Shown one piece after another: positions 17,651 to 27,369 of a stretch of DNA of 64,000 nucleotides (positions are counted from its first letter, which is position 1; every line of letters starts with the position of its first letter). The notes beneath the pieces were generated by a model, which saw only the letters and a program-made list of their open reading frames with translations, was not told the origin of the DNA and did no database searches. This stretch comes from CAIZQW01 sp942493055. Its GTDB lineage: Bacteria; Verrucomicrobiota; Kiritimatiellia; RFP12; UBA1067. The position numbers and the translations under genes were made by a program. The stretch covers positions 5,394,001-5,458,000 of the forward strand of contig OW818680.1 of assembly GCA_942493055.1 (NCBI GenBank). Direction: 5' to 3'.

Positions 17651-18661
17651 TTAATCGATCGACGTTTTGTTTAAAGGAGCGCGGGCATCCTGCCCGCAAG
17701 GAGAAGCGGCCGGGACGGCCACGCTCCCGTCCAGGAAAGGAGCGCGGGCATCCTGCCCGCAGGCAGAGGCGGCCGGGACGGCCACGCTCCCGTCTCGCTC
17801 CCATACCGTATAAGCATCGCTCCTAAGATGTGCTTTTTTCGGGTTGTCGCGAATATAACAGAGGTAGGCAATAAAATGCCTTTCGTTTCGGATGAGGCGA
17901 TCCCAATATTCAGGTTGCCAAAGCGTCCCTGTTCGATTTAACGCATGATTAATAGCTTTAGCTGTAAAACTCTTCCACGAGTGCATAACTTCTGCAAGTT
18001 GATATCCTGTTTTAAGCTTCAGAAGAACATGCACATGATTAGGCATAATGACATAAGAGATGAGCAGATAGCGCACCGTGTCAAAATGTGCAATGGCGTC
18101 AGACACAATCTTGCGAATAGCAGGATGCTTTAGCACACATGAGCCATGCCCTGCGTCCAGCCACTCTTCGAGACGGCTACTGAAACGCATATGATACTCT
18201 TGCTCGGTGGATACGTCCCAAGGTTCAGGGTTGCGCGTCAACCACGCTTGTTTCGCATCATTCCACAGGTCTAGTTTTTCTTTCGGCATGGCATCATCCA
18301 GTCGCCATGTAACGAAACAGTAACAATCCGTTTGATTCCAGTGTGGTAGTTTGTGTACAGAGGAATCATGATCGATAAGAGGATTGAAGAAAGGAGCGCG
18401 GGCATCCTGCCCGCAGGCAGAGGCGGCCGGGACGGCCACGCTCCCTTCCTGAAAAGGAGCGCGGGCATCCTGCCCGCAAGGAGAAGCGGCCGGGACGGCC
18501 ACGCTCCCGTCCTGAAAAGGAGCGCGGGCATCCTGCCCGCAGGAAGAAGCGGCCGGGACGGCCACGCTCCCGTCCTGAAAAGGAGCGCGGGCATCCTGCC
18601 CGCAGGCAGAGGCGGCCGGGACGGCCACGCTCCTGTCCTGTTTTGAAAAATCACTTAACAT
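17651..18661 (-). CDS. REP-associated tyrosine transposase (RAYT) with translated REP repeats at both ends
   Basis: The central 190 residues are a Y1/HUH transposase of the RAYT type: CYCFVTWRLDD strand, the HUH motif in MPNHVHVLL, and the nucleophile region EYWDRLIRNERHFIAYLCYIRDNPKKAHL. Four REP units (18393-18633) are in frame at the N-terminus and two (17676-17790) at the C-terminus, each read as a GSVAVPAA.CGQDARAPF peptide. The frame runs unbroken from ATG 18661 to the stop at 17651. The functional start may lie inside, before the HUH domain. Known RAYTs mobilise flanking REP hairpins by single-strand transposition. Confidence 0.88.
   Translation of the reverse strand: MLSDFSKQDRSVAVPAASACGQDARAPFQDGSVAVPAASSCGQDARAPFQDGSVAVPAASPCGQDARAPFQEGSVAVPAASACGQDARAPFFNPLIDHDSSVHKLPHWNQTDCYCFVTWRLDDAMPKEKLDLWNDAKQAWLTRNPEPWDVSTEQEYHMRFSSRLEEWLDAGHGSCVLKHPAIRKIVSDAIAHFDTVRYLLISYVIMPNHVHVLLKLKTGYQLAEVMHSWKSFTAKAINHALNRTGTLWQPEYWDRLIRNERHFIAYLCYIRDNPKKAHLRSDAYTVWERDGSVAVPAASACGQDARAPFLDGSVAVPAASPCGQDARAPLNKTSID
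17676..17790. repeat. REP array, two units, downstream side of RAYT
   Basis: Two units of about 60 bp begin GGAGCGCGGGCATCCTGCCC and end GGCCGGGACGGCCACGCTCC. Each can form two hairpins (GCGGGCATCCTGCCCGC and GGCCGGGACGGCC). Confidence 0.9.
18393..18633. repeat. REP array, four units, upstream side of RAYT
   Basis: Four units at about 63-bp spacing have the same core as 17676-17790, separated by short linkers such as CGTCCTGAAAA. Small differences between units (AGGCAGAGG, AAGGAGAAG, AGGAAGAAG) lie between the two hairpins. Confidence 0.9.
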
Positions 18662-18683
18662 AATGGGTATTTTGAAAAAACCT

Positions 18684-21600
18684 CTATTTCAGTAGCTCTC
18701 TCACCGCCTGTCGAACCTCCTCTGGCAGTTGTCCGTCCGAAATAACGGCTTGTAGCGCTTTGTGTGCAAACTCTAGTTGTTTATGGTTTGGCACCCGGAG
18801 CAATTCCATGACAACTCGCCGCTTGGTCCACGGGGATCCACCCTCCAGCCATTCCAAGAGCGGACGCTTCGCGACCTCTTCCCCGCAGACGAGCATGCTG
18901 ACCGCTGCTGTAATTTTCACTGGCTCGTCTTCATCCGAAAGAAGATTCTTGAGGATGGCTACATTCGCCTCGCGATCCGCCGCATCGCCACCCGCCAGAT
19001 GAAGCGCTGCCTGGACGCGTCCGCTTGTATCCTTCCCTCCGGCCAGCATGCGGTAGAAGTCGCGCCCTGCTGACGGACCTATTTTTGAAACAGCAGAAAG
19101 GATGACGTCAGGCGAAAGCAGTTCCTCGCCTTCGCGGGGATCAGCAGGAGACGCCAGGGAAGATTGCTTGATCTCGTCCCAGTCACCCGAAAGCGCATCC
19201 AAATTGCGGATCGAGTCATACTGAGCCTTATGGACCACAGCAATTTGTTGTGCCATGAACCCGCTGCCTCGCCTCCTCTTTTCGTCATTCTGCGCATCGA
19301 TGTATAACTCTGTCAGGCGCGGCATCGCCTCTTTGGCCTTGAGCATGCCCAGCGCAATCACAATCGAAGCACGGGCCAGCCCGCTCTCCATGTCGAGCGC
19401 CTTCAGTAGGAGCGGTATGGACGACGGATCGCCAATGGCGCCGCAGGCGCGAGCCGCATTCGAGCGCACGACTCGGTCCTTGCTCATCAACGCCGCATGC
19501 AGTTGCGGCAACTGATGGGTGCCGGCGTAACCGAAAACTGCTGTAACAAAGCGAACCTTCTCTTGTACATGAGGAGCATCATGCGCCGTCAGCAGCACCT
19601 CGTCGGCCTCCGGGTGTCTGTTTAACGAAGCCGCGAATTGTTTCAACAGCGCCACCTGAGGTTCATAGTCACTGACGGAAGGCGGTGATTCCAGCACCAG
19701 AGCAAAAATCGGCGCGTTTGCCTGGGACGCCAAGGCAACATAGAGGTTCTCCCTGTCCACCGCGACACCGATCGTGGAGTCAATGCCGAAGGGAAAATTG
19801 CTGTACTCGTGATCCCGCTGGATCACCTCGCGAAGGATTCCAAGCTCAGGAATGCGGTCGTTCTTGCAAAGCTGGAGGGCTGCGAAGCCGCGTATGGACG
19901 CATCCCGGTCTTTTAGCAATTTTTCGTAGGTTGCCAAAATATCAGGTGTCGGGGTTGCTGTACTGAGCAAGAAAAGCGCCGTGCAACGCTCTCGGATTTC
20001 AGGCGAGACCACCATGCGGAGCAGCGCCGGTATCTGGACAGCAGTCCCGCCCTCATTGCCCAGCAGGCTGGCAGCTACACGCGTGCGATAGAATGCGTTA
20101 GGGTCGTTCAGTGCAGCCGTCATATCCGAAGTCATCGGACGCTGCAGAGCCTCGTCCACCTGTTGCTGCCGCGCGGAGCGGACAACGACAACAGCTTCCT
20201 GCGTCCAGGTCCTTGCAACGAGGCCTGTGGCGGATGGTGCGGCGAGCAGCATGCCGTGCGTTCCGGCAAGGATCGTCATGTCACCCGCTTGTACGCCGCC
20301 GACCAACGGGTATCCGCCGAGAATCGGCATCGCGTCGGTGCTAAGTCCGGGCGGAGGCGAAGCAGGGAGGATTTCGTCGCCCTCGCTGATCACTCCCGTC
20401 TTCGTATCGAGGATGGAACTGCGGAAGGTCCGGACACGGTCGTCAGGGTGGGTCGAGGGCCAGCGTTTTTTTACCTCGTCAGCGACTGGCGCAACGACGC
20501 TCTTTTCTAACGACGTCCCATACGCGCGAACGCTGTAGATCGTGCCGTAGAGAATATGCAACCGGTCTCCCTCGACCCTCAGGCGCTTTATTTTATTGCA
20601 CTTCAGCCCGTCAGATTTGGACAGTATCTGTATAAGCCGAGTCTTCAGATCCATCACCGCAAGACCGCCACCATCATCGCCCAGTTCACATGCCAAATAG
20701 AGCCGGTCTCCAATGCGTGCGACATCCTCGACCTTGTTAGACGGCAGGCCGTCGGAGACCGTGATGCGTCCGATGATTTTTCCATCTGGCAGTGAGAGTA
20801 TCGTCACCCCGCCGTTTGAGCAGACATAGAGCCGGTCGTTGTCACGCACACAGCGCTTCACATAAAAATCACTCAACTCTTCATCCTGGGTTCCGATCTT
20901 GTTCCAGGTTCCTGCAGCGGGATCTATCAGGAAAAGCCCGCCTTCCAAGTCCTGGATGTGGTGGCTCATGCCTGTGTTGTCATCGTAGCCCAGATTATCT
21001 TCCTGCCATTCGCGGATGAGCGAGGCGCCCACAAGCAGCCGGCCTCCCCCTGCGGGCACGCTGCAAAATGTGGGTCCTCGGTCTCCGGAAAGAGCGAGCT
21101 TCACATGTGCAAGAGCACCGGAAATATGTTCGCCAGCCAGACGCGCCAAATCTGCGGGCACGGGGTCGGCTGTTTTACGGAGCGTTTTCGTTGTCCGGTC
21201 GTAGGTCACCACAATATTCGGATTATTCCCGGCCAGCCAAACCAGACCGTTGCTTTCGCCCAAGAGACGGAAATCCGAGTTCTGTAATTCGTCTGAACGT
21301 CCAAGCCCGGAGATAGGCAGCACCCTGAACGCAAATGTCTCTGGATCCAGAATGGCCGGGCGGTGCCGGAGTTCGTTATTCACATAGGCATCCGCCCAGA
21401 CTTCATGTTCCGTCGCGCCGATGATGTGCCATTGCTTGTGGTTGACGTCAATAGCCTTGAACTCCTCAGCTACAGGATCATAAAAGGACTTTTCACCCCA
21501 GAGCTTTCCGCATCCGACAATCAGCCCTCCACCTCCCAGATACAATGACTCTTTCTTTTTCGGCTCATAGCGGTAGATCGAGCCATTCGAGCAGACCCAC

Positions 21601-24251
21601 AATGCCGCGTTCCACCAACGCAGACTCGAAACAGGAAACACCTCGTGAATACGGTCCGTGCGGGTTTGGCCTGACATCTCGATTGTCTTCTCAATGCGAT
21701 CGCGCTGCTTTCCATCGGCCTTTTCGACTCCGACTCTGATCAGGCGCGGCTGCTCGCCCCAGACATCGTCAAGCCTGAAAAGTCCGTCGCGGGTTCCGAC
21801 ATACAAACCAGACGGCGTGTCGCAAAAGGTTGTGACACCCACACCAGTTGGAATTTGAAGGACATCCAATGCCTTGCCCGTGTCGCAGTAGCGCACCAAG
21901 CCCCAGGAGGTGCCAATCCAGACGCGCCCGCCGTCCTCGCCCCACGTGGCACCCGGCGCAATCGCGCGGACATCGTCACGGTTGGAAATCAGCCGGACGC
22001 CCGCTGGAAGTTCGGCTGTTCGGACCTTGACTGCATTGCGTATGAGGCTGTGTCCTGAAGCAGGATCGAGACGTAAATGCTGTTTGCCTGCGCGCAGACG
22101 GTTCACCTGGTTGATCAGCGGGATGCACCCGCTCTTTTCAATCAGCAGGGCCGCGCGTTCAATGTCTCGTTCACTTTTGAGATGCGCAAGAAACACGTAG
22201 AGGCCTTGCAACGTGTCTTCAACGGGCTGTGACTCATTGTAAATGCTGTTGTTCCAGTTGCCCCGGTAGCTGGAGAGTGCCGACTCCCGCAGGCTGAAGG
22301 GCTTTTCGCCTTCCAGCATCCGGAAGCCCAGGGATAGCAGTTTCTCTTCATGTCCCGGATGGCGTTCGTAGAGACGGAGGAGACGATAGGCAAGGTCCTG
22401 ATAGTTACGGAATTGCGTCCGGTTGTGCGCACCTTTGCCACGCTGGAACGCCGGTAGCGCATCGCTCTCCAACAACTTTTCCAGCACCGGGATGATATCC
22501 GGCGTGTCGAGTCGGACCAGAGCGTCCAGCCTTTCGAGCTGTGTCTGCATATCCAGCGGATTGGCCTCCACCAGCGCCTGGAGCAGGCGACGGTATGGCT
22601 CCACGCCTGCATTGCGGAAGCGCTCTTTCCATTCCGCAACCGCATAGGCGGAGTTGCTCTGCTTTCGTGCCACGCCCTCGGCAATAGCCTTGATTGTGCC
22701 CTCCTTGTCGCCTTGCAGCCAGCGGAGGTTTGCACGCACGTGCGGCAGGGTGTTGGTCAAGCTTGAACGCGTCGCGATCCACGCCATGATTTCCGACTCT
22801 TTGCCGGCAGTCCGGAAGCGGGAGACGGTTTGTTCCAGCATTTGGAGGCTACCCATTTCATGCTCCGACCCTTCCATCAGCCGAAGCGACACCTCCATCG
22901 CGCGGTCGCTTTTTCCAAGGGCCGAATAGAGACGCTGCAAGCGGCTCAGCAGATCCCGGTGGATGGATTCCTGGGCATTGACCGCCCCGCGGCCAGGCAT
23001 CAAGAACCGTGCCGGCATCTGGCTCATCATGCTGTTCTGTACGGCCTCTTCATCCTCATCTGGCAGAGATACGGGTGGAACAAACGCAAGTGTCAGCGCC
23101 TTTTCGTATTCGGTTGCAGCTTCAACGGTCCGTCCGACATCCTCATAGACCTGTCCTAGGCGGATGGCAGAGGAGACTGGATCAAATTGTGCAGTTTCAA
23201 TATAAGCTCGTTCCAACGCGACAGCCTCATCGAGCAGACCTTCATGCAGTCGGATGCGCGCCAGGACGCGCCGTAGCCAGTTCGCGCGCTCAGCGATCAT
23301 TTTTCCAAAGGTCTTATCCAGTTGTTCAAGTTGGCCCGCACCCTTAAATTCTCCATAAGCCAGCCGTATATATTCCTTGCGCGAAATGCCGGCGCTGGCG
23401 AGTGTCCATGGCGACCCTCGATTCCGCAAGGCAGACACATAGCGTTCCGGTAGGGACATGTTCTCTCCTAGGGAAATTTTTTCTCCTGGCGCGAGGGTTG
23501 TCTCGCGTCCGGTCGGCAGGCGGTCCATGTCCATGGCCAGCAAGGGCTCCAGTAGCACGGTCAGTGCGGCATTAGTATCGCCTCGCTGTTTCAGAAAGTA
23601 AGCATAGTCCAGGGCGAACTGCAGGGCCCGTCCATCAAAACCGCAGGGCGTGACCAAAACACGGTTGGTCACAGAGACCTTGTCGCCGTAGATCTGGACC
23701 CGCACGTGTGGTTTCGTGTTCTGGCAATGGACGTTGCAGATGCGAACAAACTCGCGCGACGCGTCCTCCCATGCTTCCAAGGCAATGAAGCGGCGGAGCA
23801 GCCAGTTATCACGATGGCTGCCCGGCCCGGACTCAAACGCTTGGACAGGACGATCATCGTATCGATAACCGTAGCCGGAATGGCCTGTATTCGGAGGCTC
23901 AGCCGGGTAATCCCCGTCGGCCAGTTGGGTTGCCGCTGTTCTATAACACCGGAGTGCAATGTCCTTCTTGCCCAGGGCGAGCTGAAGATCCCCCTCGATG
24001 AGTTGCACCCGAGCGGGCGGGAGATTAGACGAGACCTTTGCCAGCAGCGTCAGAAATTCTGCAGCTTTGTGACGTGCTACCTTGATCGCCAGATGTTCCG
24101 CGCCCGGCACGTGAAGGAAAGCGCAAAAGGCCTCTTCCTCTCGTCCCTCCTGCAGGGCTTTTTGTGCCGCAGCAAAATCACCCGCTTCGGCTGCATGGAG
24201 GCCAGCCACGAGAAGAGAGGCGAGGAGTCCAGTAATGATTTGTGTTTTCAA
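18684..24251 (-). CDS. giant exported TPR / beta-propeller / HEAT-repeat protein
   Basis: This protein of about 1,855 aa starts best at TTG 24251, which gives a signal peptide (LKTQIITGLLASLLVAGLHA); a GTG at 24308 would put 19 odd residues in front of it. Order: TPR-like helical pairs (to about 620; e.g. REEEAFCAFLHVPGAEH, SSAIRLGQVYEDVGRTVEAATEYEKAL), then a propeller region (about 770-1330) with repeats like VWIGTSWGLVRY, LYVGTRDGLFRLDD and LYVCSNGGVTILSLPDGK, as in two-component-regulator propellers but with no kinase, and finally HEAT repeats (about 1370 to the end; VRSNAARACGAIGDPSSIPLLLKAL). It is probably a periplasmic or surface scaffold. Its function is unknown. Confidence 0.85.
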   Translation of the reverse strand: MKTQIITGLLASLLVAGLHAAEAGDFAAAQKALQEGREEEAFCAFLHVPGAEHLAIKVARHKAAEFLTLLAKVSSNLPPARVQLIEGDLQLALGKKDIALRCYRTAATQLADGDYPAEPPNTGHSGYGYRYDDRPVQAFESGPGSHRDNWLLRRFIALEAWEDASREFVRICNVHCQNTKPHVRVQIYGDKVSVTNRVLVTPCGFDGRALQFALDYAYFLKQRGDTNAALTVLLEPLLAMDMDRLPTGRETTLAPGEKISLGENMSLPERYVSALRNRGSPWTLASAGISRKEYIRLAYGEFKGAGQLEQLDKTFGKMIAERANWLRRVLARIRLHEGLLDEAVALERAYIETAQFDPVSSAIRLGQVYEDVGRTVEAATEYEKALTLAFVPPVSLPDEDEEAVQNSMMSQMPARFLMPGRGAVNAQESIHRDLLSRLQRLYSALGKSDRAMEVSLRLMEGSEHEMGSLQMLEQTVSRFRTAGKESEIMAWIATRSSLTNTLPHVRANLRWLQGDKEGTIKAIAEGVARKQSNSAYAVAEWKERFRNAGVEPYRRLLQALVEANPLDMQTQLERLDALVRLDTPDIIPVLEKLLESDALPAFQRGKGAHNRTQFRNYQDLAYRLLRLYERHPGHEEKLLSLGFRMLEGEKPFSLRESALSSYRGNWNNSIYNESQPVEDTLQGLYVFLAHLKSERDIERAALLIEKSGCIPLINQVNRLRAGKQHLRLDPASGHSLIRNAVKVRTAELPAGVRLISNRDDVRAIAPGATWGEDGGRVWIGTSWGLVRYCDTGKALDVLQIPTGVGVTTFCDTPSGLYVGTRDGLFRLDDVWGEQPRLIRVGVEKADGKQRDRIEKTIEMSGQTRTDRIHEVFPVSSLRWWNAALWVCSNGSIYRYEPKKKESLYLGGGGLIVGCGKLWGEKSFYDPVAEEFKAIDVNHKQWHIIGATEHEVWADAYVNNELRHRPAILDPETFAFRVLPISGLGRSDELQNSDFRLLGESNGLVWLAGNNPNIVVTYDRTTKTLRKTADPVPADLARLAGEHISGALAHVKLALSGDRGPTFCSVPAGGGRLLVGASLIREWQEDNLGYDDNTGMSHHIQDLEGGLFLIDPAAGTWNKIGTQDEELSDFYVKRCVRDNDRLYVCSNGGVTILSLPDGKIIGRITVSDGLPSNKVEDVARIGDRLYLACELGDDGGGLAVMDLKTRLIQILSKSDGLKCNKIKRLRVEGDRLHILYGTIYSVRAYGTSLEKSVVAPVADEVKKRWPSTHPDDRVRTFRSSILDTKTGVISEGDEILPASPPPGLSTDAMPILGGYPLVGGVQAGDMTILAGTHGMLLAAPSATGLVARTWTQEAVVVVRSARQQQVDEALQRPMTSDMTAALNDPNAFYRTRVAASLLGNEGGTAVQIPALLRMVVSPEIRERCTALFLLSTATPTPDILATYEKLLKDRDASIRGFAALQLCKNDRIPELGILREVIQRDHEYSNFPFGIDSTIGVAVDRENLYVALASQANAPIFALVLESPPSVSDYEPQVALLKQFAASLNRHPEADEVLLTAHDAPHVQEKVRFVTAVFGYAGTHQLPQLHAALMSKDRVVRSNAARACGAIGDPSSIPLLLKALDMESGLARASIVIALGMLKAKEAMPRLTELYIDAQNDEKRRRGSGFMAQQIAVVHKAQYDSIRNLDALSGDWDEIKQSSLASPADPREGEELLSPDVILSAVSKIGPSAGRDFYRMLAGGKDTSGRVQAALHLAGGDAADREANVAILKNLLSDEDEPVKITAAVSMLVCGEEVAKRPLLEWLEGGSPWTKRRVVMELLRVPNHKQLEFAHKALQAVISDGQLPEEVRQAVRELLK

Positions 24252-24339
24252 GCTGTCTTTGGGTTCCGAGGTTAAACTACGAAAAACAGCTTGCCAGAAG
24301 CCGGACACGTTGTCAAGGATGCCAAATGGTCTTTTCTAA

Positions 24340-24498
24340 GAAGCGGGCGAGGGAGCCCCGGCTCTTCATGCGGGCAAGATGCCCGCGCTCCTTTCAGGAA
24401 GGGAGCGTGGGCGCCTGCCTCGCCGTAGCCACAGCGAAGGCGGGTCCCGCCCGCCTCATTATGCGGGCAAGATGCCCGCGCGCCTTTCAGTGCGAGCG
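24340..24498. repeat. REP-like hairpin cluster
   Basis: Two GCGGGCAAGATGCCCGCGC hairpins, one near 24388 and one near 24462, flank a GGGAGCGTGGGCGCCTGCC segment. They are relatives of the RAYT-linked repeats at 17.7 and 18.5 kb, in degenerate form. The 24252-24597 interval holds nothing else recognisable except the promoter region of the next gene. Confidence 0.8.
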
Positions 24499-24597
24499 AA
24501 GCGACAGAAACTTGCCCGCTTTCAAAATTACTGTTGACTGTGTCCCGCTTCATGCCTATCATGCGCATGATCAGTCGCATAAAATAGGGGGAGAGTC

Positions 24598-26757
24598 ATG
24601 AGCTGTTTTCTGTATTGTGTCGCAGTGGCAATGGTGGCAAGTTGCGTGAGTGCTGATGAGGTGGCCATCAGGCGCTTTGAACCGCTTGGCAATACATGCC
24701 GGGCTGGACGGATTGAGTCTGTGATCGCCGTAGTTGAAAACGTTTCAGAGCGGGACATCGTTGTTGATGTTCAGTTGACGAATCCCGGCGATATTCGCTT
24801 GCTCTCGGAGCTTCGGCAGCAAGTTGCACTCGGGCCGCGAGAGAAGAAGGACGTTATGTGGACGCTCCAGGCAGAGTCTGAAGGGGTGCGGGATTTGAAT
24901 GCCAGGGTGTCTGTACACGGTCAGCACCAGGCGACTGCGGAGATAAAAGTCTGCTTCATGCCGCCGATGCCGAAGAGACAATTTCCTTACATTCCCGAAC
25001 CCAAACCTGTTCATCCCAAAATCTTAATCGGCGCGCATCACTGTCCGCTCTGGGAGGCTGACAAATATCAGATGTGGGACAATGTGCTCAAGCATCCCGA
25101 GCGCACGCCGGCCCTGGGCTTTTATGCGCAGGAGAATCCGGAGGTGGCGGACTGGGAGACCACCTGGGCGGTTGAGCATGGCGTCTCCTTCTTCATCTAT
25201 TGCTGGTATCGCACGGCGCAGGGCGGCGCGGTGAAAACGCGCTTCGGCTCTGCCATTCATGATGCGCTCTTTAAGTCGCGTTATGCCAATAAGATGAAAT
25301 TCACGATCATGTGGGAGAATCAGAGCAGAGGCACCTCCGGTGTGGCGGATGAGGCGGATCTGTTTGGCAATTTGCTTCCCTACTGGATTGAAAACTACTT
25401 TAAGCATCCCAGTTATCTCAAGGTCGACAACAAGCCGGTCCTCTTCGTCTACCGTCCGGAATACCTGGTGCAGGACCTCGGGAGCAAGGAGGCTGTGGCG
25501 CGGGCGTTTGATCAGATGCGTCAAGCCTGCAAAGCCGCCGGCTTCGCCGGGCTCCTCATCCTCGGCGAATACCGCGGAGTCCAGCGCGAGCACTTGGGGC
25601 TGCTCAAGGATCTGGGGCTTGACTACACCTTCGCCTACTGCTGGGGCATCCCGAACAGTCCGAAACCCGAGGAGGCCATCCGGGCCCAGATGTCCTACAT
25701 CCGGAAGACCCAGGAGTTGAACATCCTGCCGCAGGTGGTGACCGTCTCCCAGGCTTGGAGCGGGTGGCGCGATGAGGGTTCGATCTGGAAGCTTCCGCCC
25801 TCAGCTTTTGAAAAGCTCTTGCAAGAGGCCAAAACGTTCGTTGACGCTTTGCCCAAGGAGCAACTGGGAAGTAAGATGCTGCTGTTGGATAACTGGAATG
25901 AATGGGGGGAGGGGCATTACATTGCTCCCTATCGCGAATATGGGTTTGGTTATCTGGATGCGGTGCGCAGGGTGTTTGCCCCTGAGGCGGGACCCCATGA
26001 CGACCTTGTGCCAGAGGATATTGGCATGGGGCCTTATGATACGGGTATTCGAAAGCAGTGGAAGGCGGATAAGCACCTCCGGGAGATGACAGTCAAGCGC
26101 GTTGTCAAGCCCGTCACCTGTGAGGCCGGTCTCGTCGGCCTGTGGTCCTTTGATGAGCCTGCTGACGCGGTTGTTTCGTATGATTATTCCGGGAATCGTA
26201 ACGGCGGGGCCTTTAAAGCGGCGCGCCAGCCTGGGGTCGATGGCTTAGCCATGGTCTGCAACGGGGGCTCCCTGAAGATCGCCTATCACACTTCCTTCTC
26301 CATGACCGCAGGAGTCACGGTGGCGTGCTGGGTGAAAACCGAGATCGCGCAGCAGAACCAGGGCTGGTTTTTTAACCGCGTCTTCGGCGGCTCCGAGGAT
26401 ACGGGGTATCGCTTCGGCTTGATGGATGGCCACCTCTGCTTTAATGTGCCGCAGACCGACTGGAGCCACACGGCCAGAAGCAAAGGCAGGGTGCCATTAG
26501 GGCAGTGGGTGCATGTGGCAGGGACATGCGATGGCAGGGTTGTGCGCGTGTATATGGATGGGATCCTGGAAGGGGCCCTGGAACGCAAAGGCCCCATTAA
26601 ACCCAGTACCTGCCCGCTGATGCTGGGCAGTTATGAGGAAAATCACACCGCCCATTTTAAAGGCCTTCTGGATGAGGTCCGTCTTTATAATCGCGTATTG
26701 AAAGACGAAGAGCTGACTCGACTTGCCGTAGAATTTAAAAAACAGCAAAACCCCTAA
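24598..26757 (+). CDS. secreted GH99-like (WbsX-type) protein with C-terminal LamG domain
   Basis: ATG 24598 follows GGGGGAGAG. The 719-aa protein has a signal peptide (about 1-19), an N-terminal immunoglobulin-like domain (30-120), a GH99-like/WbsX barrel (about 140-460) with HHCPLWEADKYQMWDNV, GVSFFIYCWYRT, MKFTIMWENQ, KPVLFVYRPEYL and DNWNEWGEGHYIAPYREYG, and a LamG/concanavalin-like domain from about 507 (GLVGLWSFDEPADAVVSYDY) to the end. GH99-like domains act on alpha-linked mannose or related glycans; here the activity is inferred only. The LamG part probably binds polysaccharide. The leader has the same GGGGG-type ribosome site as the GH2 gene at 60778. Confidence 0.88.
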   Translation: MSCFLYCVAVAMVASCVSADEVAIRRFEPLGNTCRAGRIESVIAVVENVSERDIVVDVQLTNPGDIRLLSELRQQVALGPREKKDVMWTLQAESEGVRDLNARVSVHGQHQATAEIKVCFMPPMPKRQFPYIPEPKPVHPKILIGAHHCPLWEADKYQMWDNVLKHPERTPALGFYAQENPEVADWETTWAVEHGVSFFIYCWYRTAQGGAVKTRFGSAIHDALFKSRYANKMKFTIMWENQSRGTSGVADEADLFGNLLPYWIENYFKHPSYLKVDNKPVLFVYRPEYLVQDLGSKEAVARAFDQMRQACKAAGFAGLLILGEYRGVQREHLGLLKDLGLDYTFAYCWGIPNSPKPEEAIRAQMSYIRKTQELNILPQVVTVSQAWSGWRDEGSIWKLPPSAFEKLLQEAKTFVDALPKEQLGSKMLLLDNWNEWGEGHYIAPYREYGFGYLDAVRRVFAPEAGPHDDLVPEDIGMGPYDTGIRKQWKADKHLREMTVKRVVKPVTCEAGLVGLWSFDEPADAVVSYDYSGNRNGGAFKAARQPGVDGLAMVCNGGSLKIAYHTSFSMTAGVTVACWVKTEIAQQNQGWFFNRVFGGSEDTGYRFGLMDGHLCFNVPQTDWSHTARSKGRVPLGQWVHVAGTCDGRVVRVYMDGILEGALERKGPIKPSTCPLMLGSYEENHTAHFKGLLDEVRLYNRVLKDEELTRLAVEFKKQQNP

Positions 26758-26848
26758 AGTGGCAGCGAATGGCTTCGATGCCCCAGGCTCATTCCGACTC
26801 TGTCATATATGCATTCATCTGAACAAATATGCTATCATCCATTCGCGC

Positions 26849-27190
26849 TTATTTATTTTTAGCGACCATCTTTTTGAGTGATCGAGTCAAGCTGACAATG
26901 GTCTCCGCCTGCTTCGCAATAATTGCATCTTTTGAATCGAACAGTCCGTTGTTTTTATGTAACTGACCGTTGCCGACGTGCTCTTGCTTCTGATCATTCA
27001 ACCCGAGGAGTTCGTCAGCCGAAATGCTCAGACTCTTTGATATTTTTGTTAACGCATTGATGTCTGGCACACGCTCACCCTTTTCGTAGCGATGATACGT
27101 ATTCTGCGGAAGGCCCAGCTTTTTCGCAAAAGCGGTTTGAGTCATGCCGAGATGTCCGCGCAGTAGTTTCAGTCTTTCTGCAAAAGTCAT
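26849..27190 (-). CDS. XRE-family helix-turn-helix regulator
   Basis: ATG 27190 has a perfect AGGAGG. In the 113-aa protein, residues 5-63 are a Cro/C1-type HTH (LRGHLGMTQTAFAKKLGLPQ, then YHRYEKGERVPDINALTKIS), followed by a polar linker and a C-terminal helix with KDAIIAKQAETIVSLTRSLKKM, likely a short coiled coil for dimerisation. It stands alone, convergent with the GH99-like gene. The roughly 180 bp upstream (27191-27369) is A+T-rich and may contain its operator, but I see no clear palindrome. Confidence 0.9.
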   Translation of the reverse strand: MTFAERLKLLRGHLGMTQTAFAKKLGLPQNTYHRYEKGERVPDINALTKISKSLSISADELLGLNDQKQEHVGNGQLHKNNGLFDSKDAIIAKQAETIVSLTRSLKKMVAKNK

Positions 27191-27369
27191 AATAACCTCC
27201 TTGTTCGAAGTATTCTTCTCACTGTTAATATGTTAGTAAACTTGATGATGGAAAGCAAGCGCATAGTACAAACTAAAACGACTGAAAACCGTAATAATAT
27301 ATCCCGATAGGGCATGACGGAAAAATGTAAAAAAAGAGGTTTGTGCGAGTTCCCGAAAATAATAGTCTC

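Noticed and set aside
17626..18646. Plus-strand frames reading SAGILPAGRGGRDGHAP repeats as small proteins
   Set aside because: They are the antisense reading of REP hairpins and have no ribosome site or conserved start; the minus-strand RAYT gene explains the region.
24252..24308. GTG 24308 as the start of the giant repeat protein
   Set aside because: It adds 19 residues before an otherwise clean signal peptide and lacks a ribosome site; TTG 24251 fits better, though not proven.
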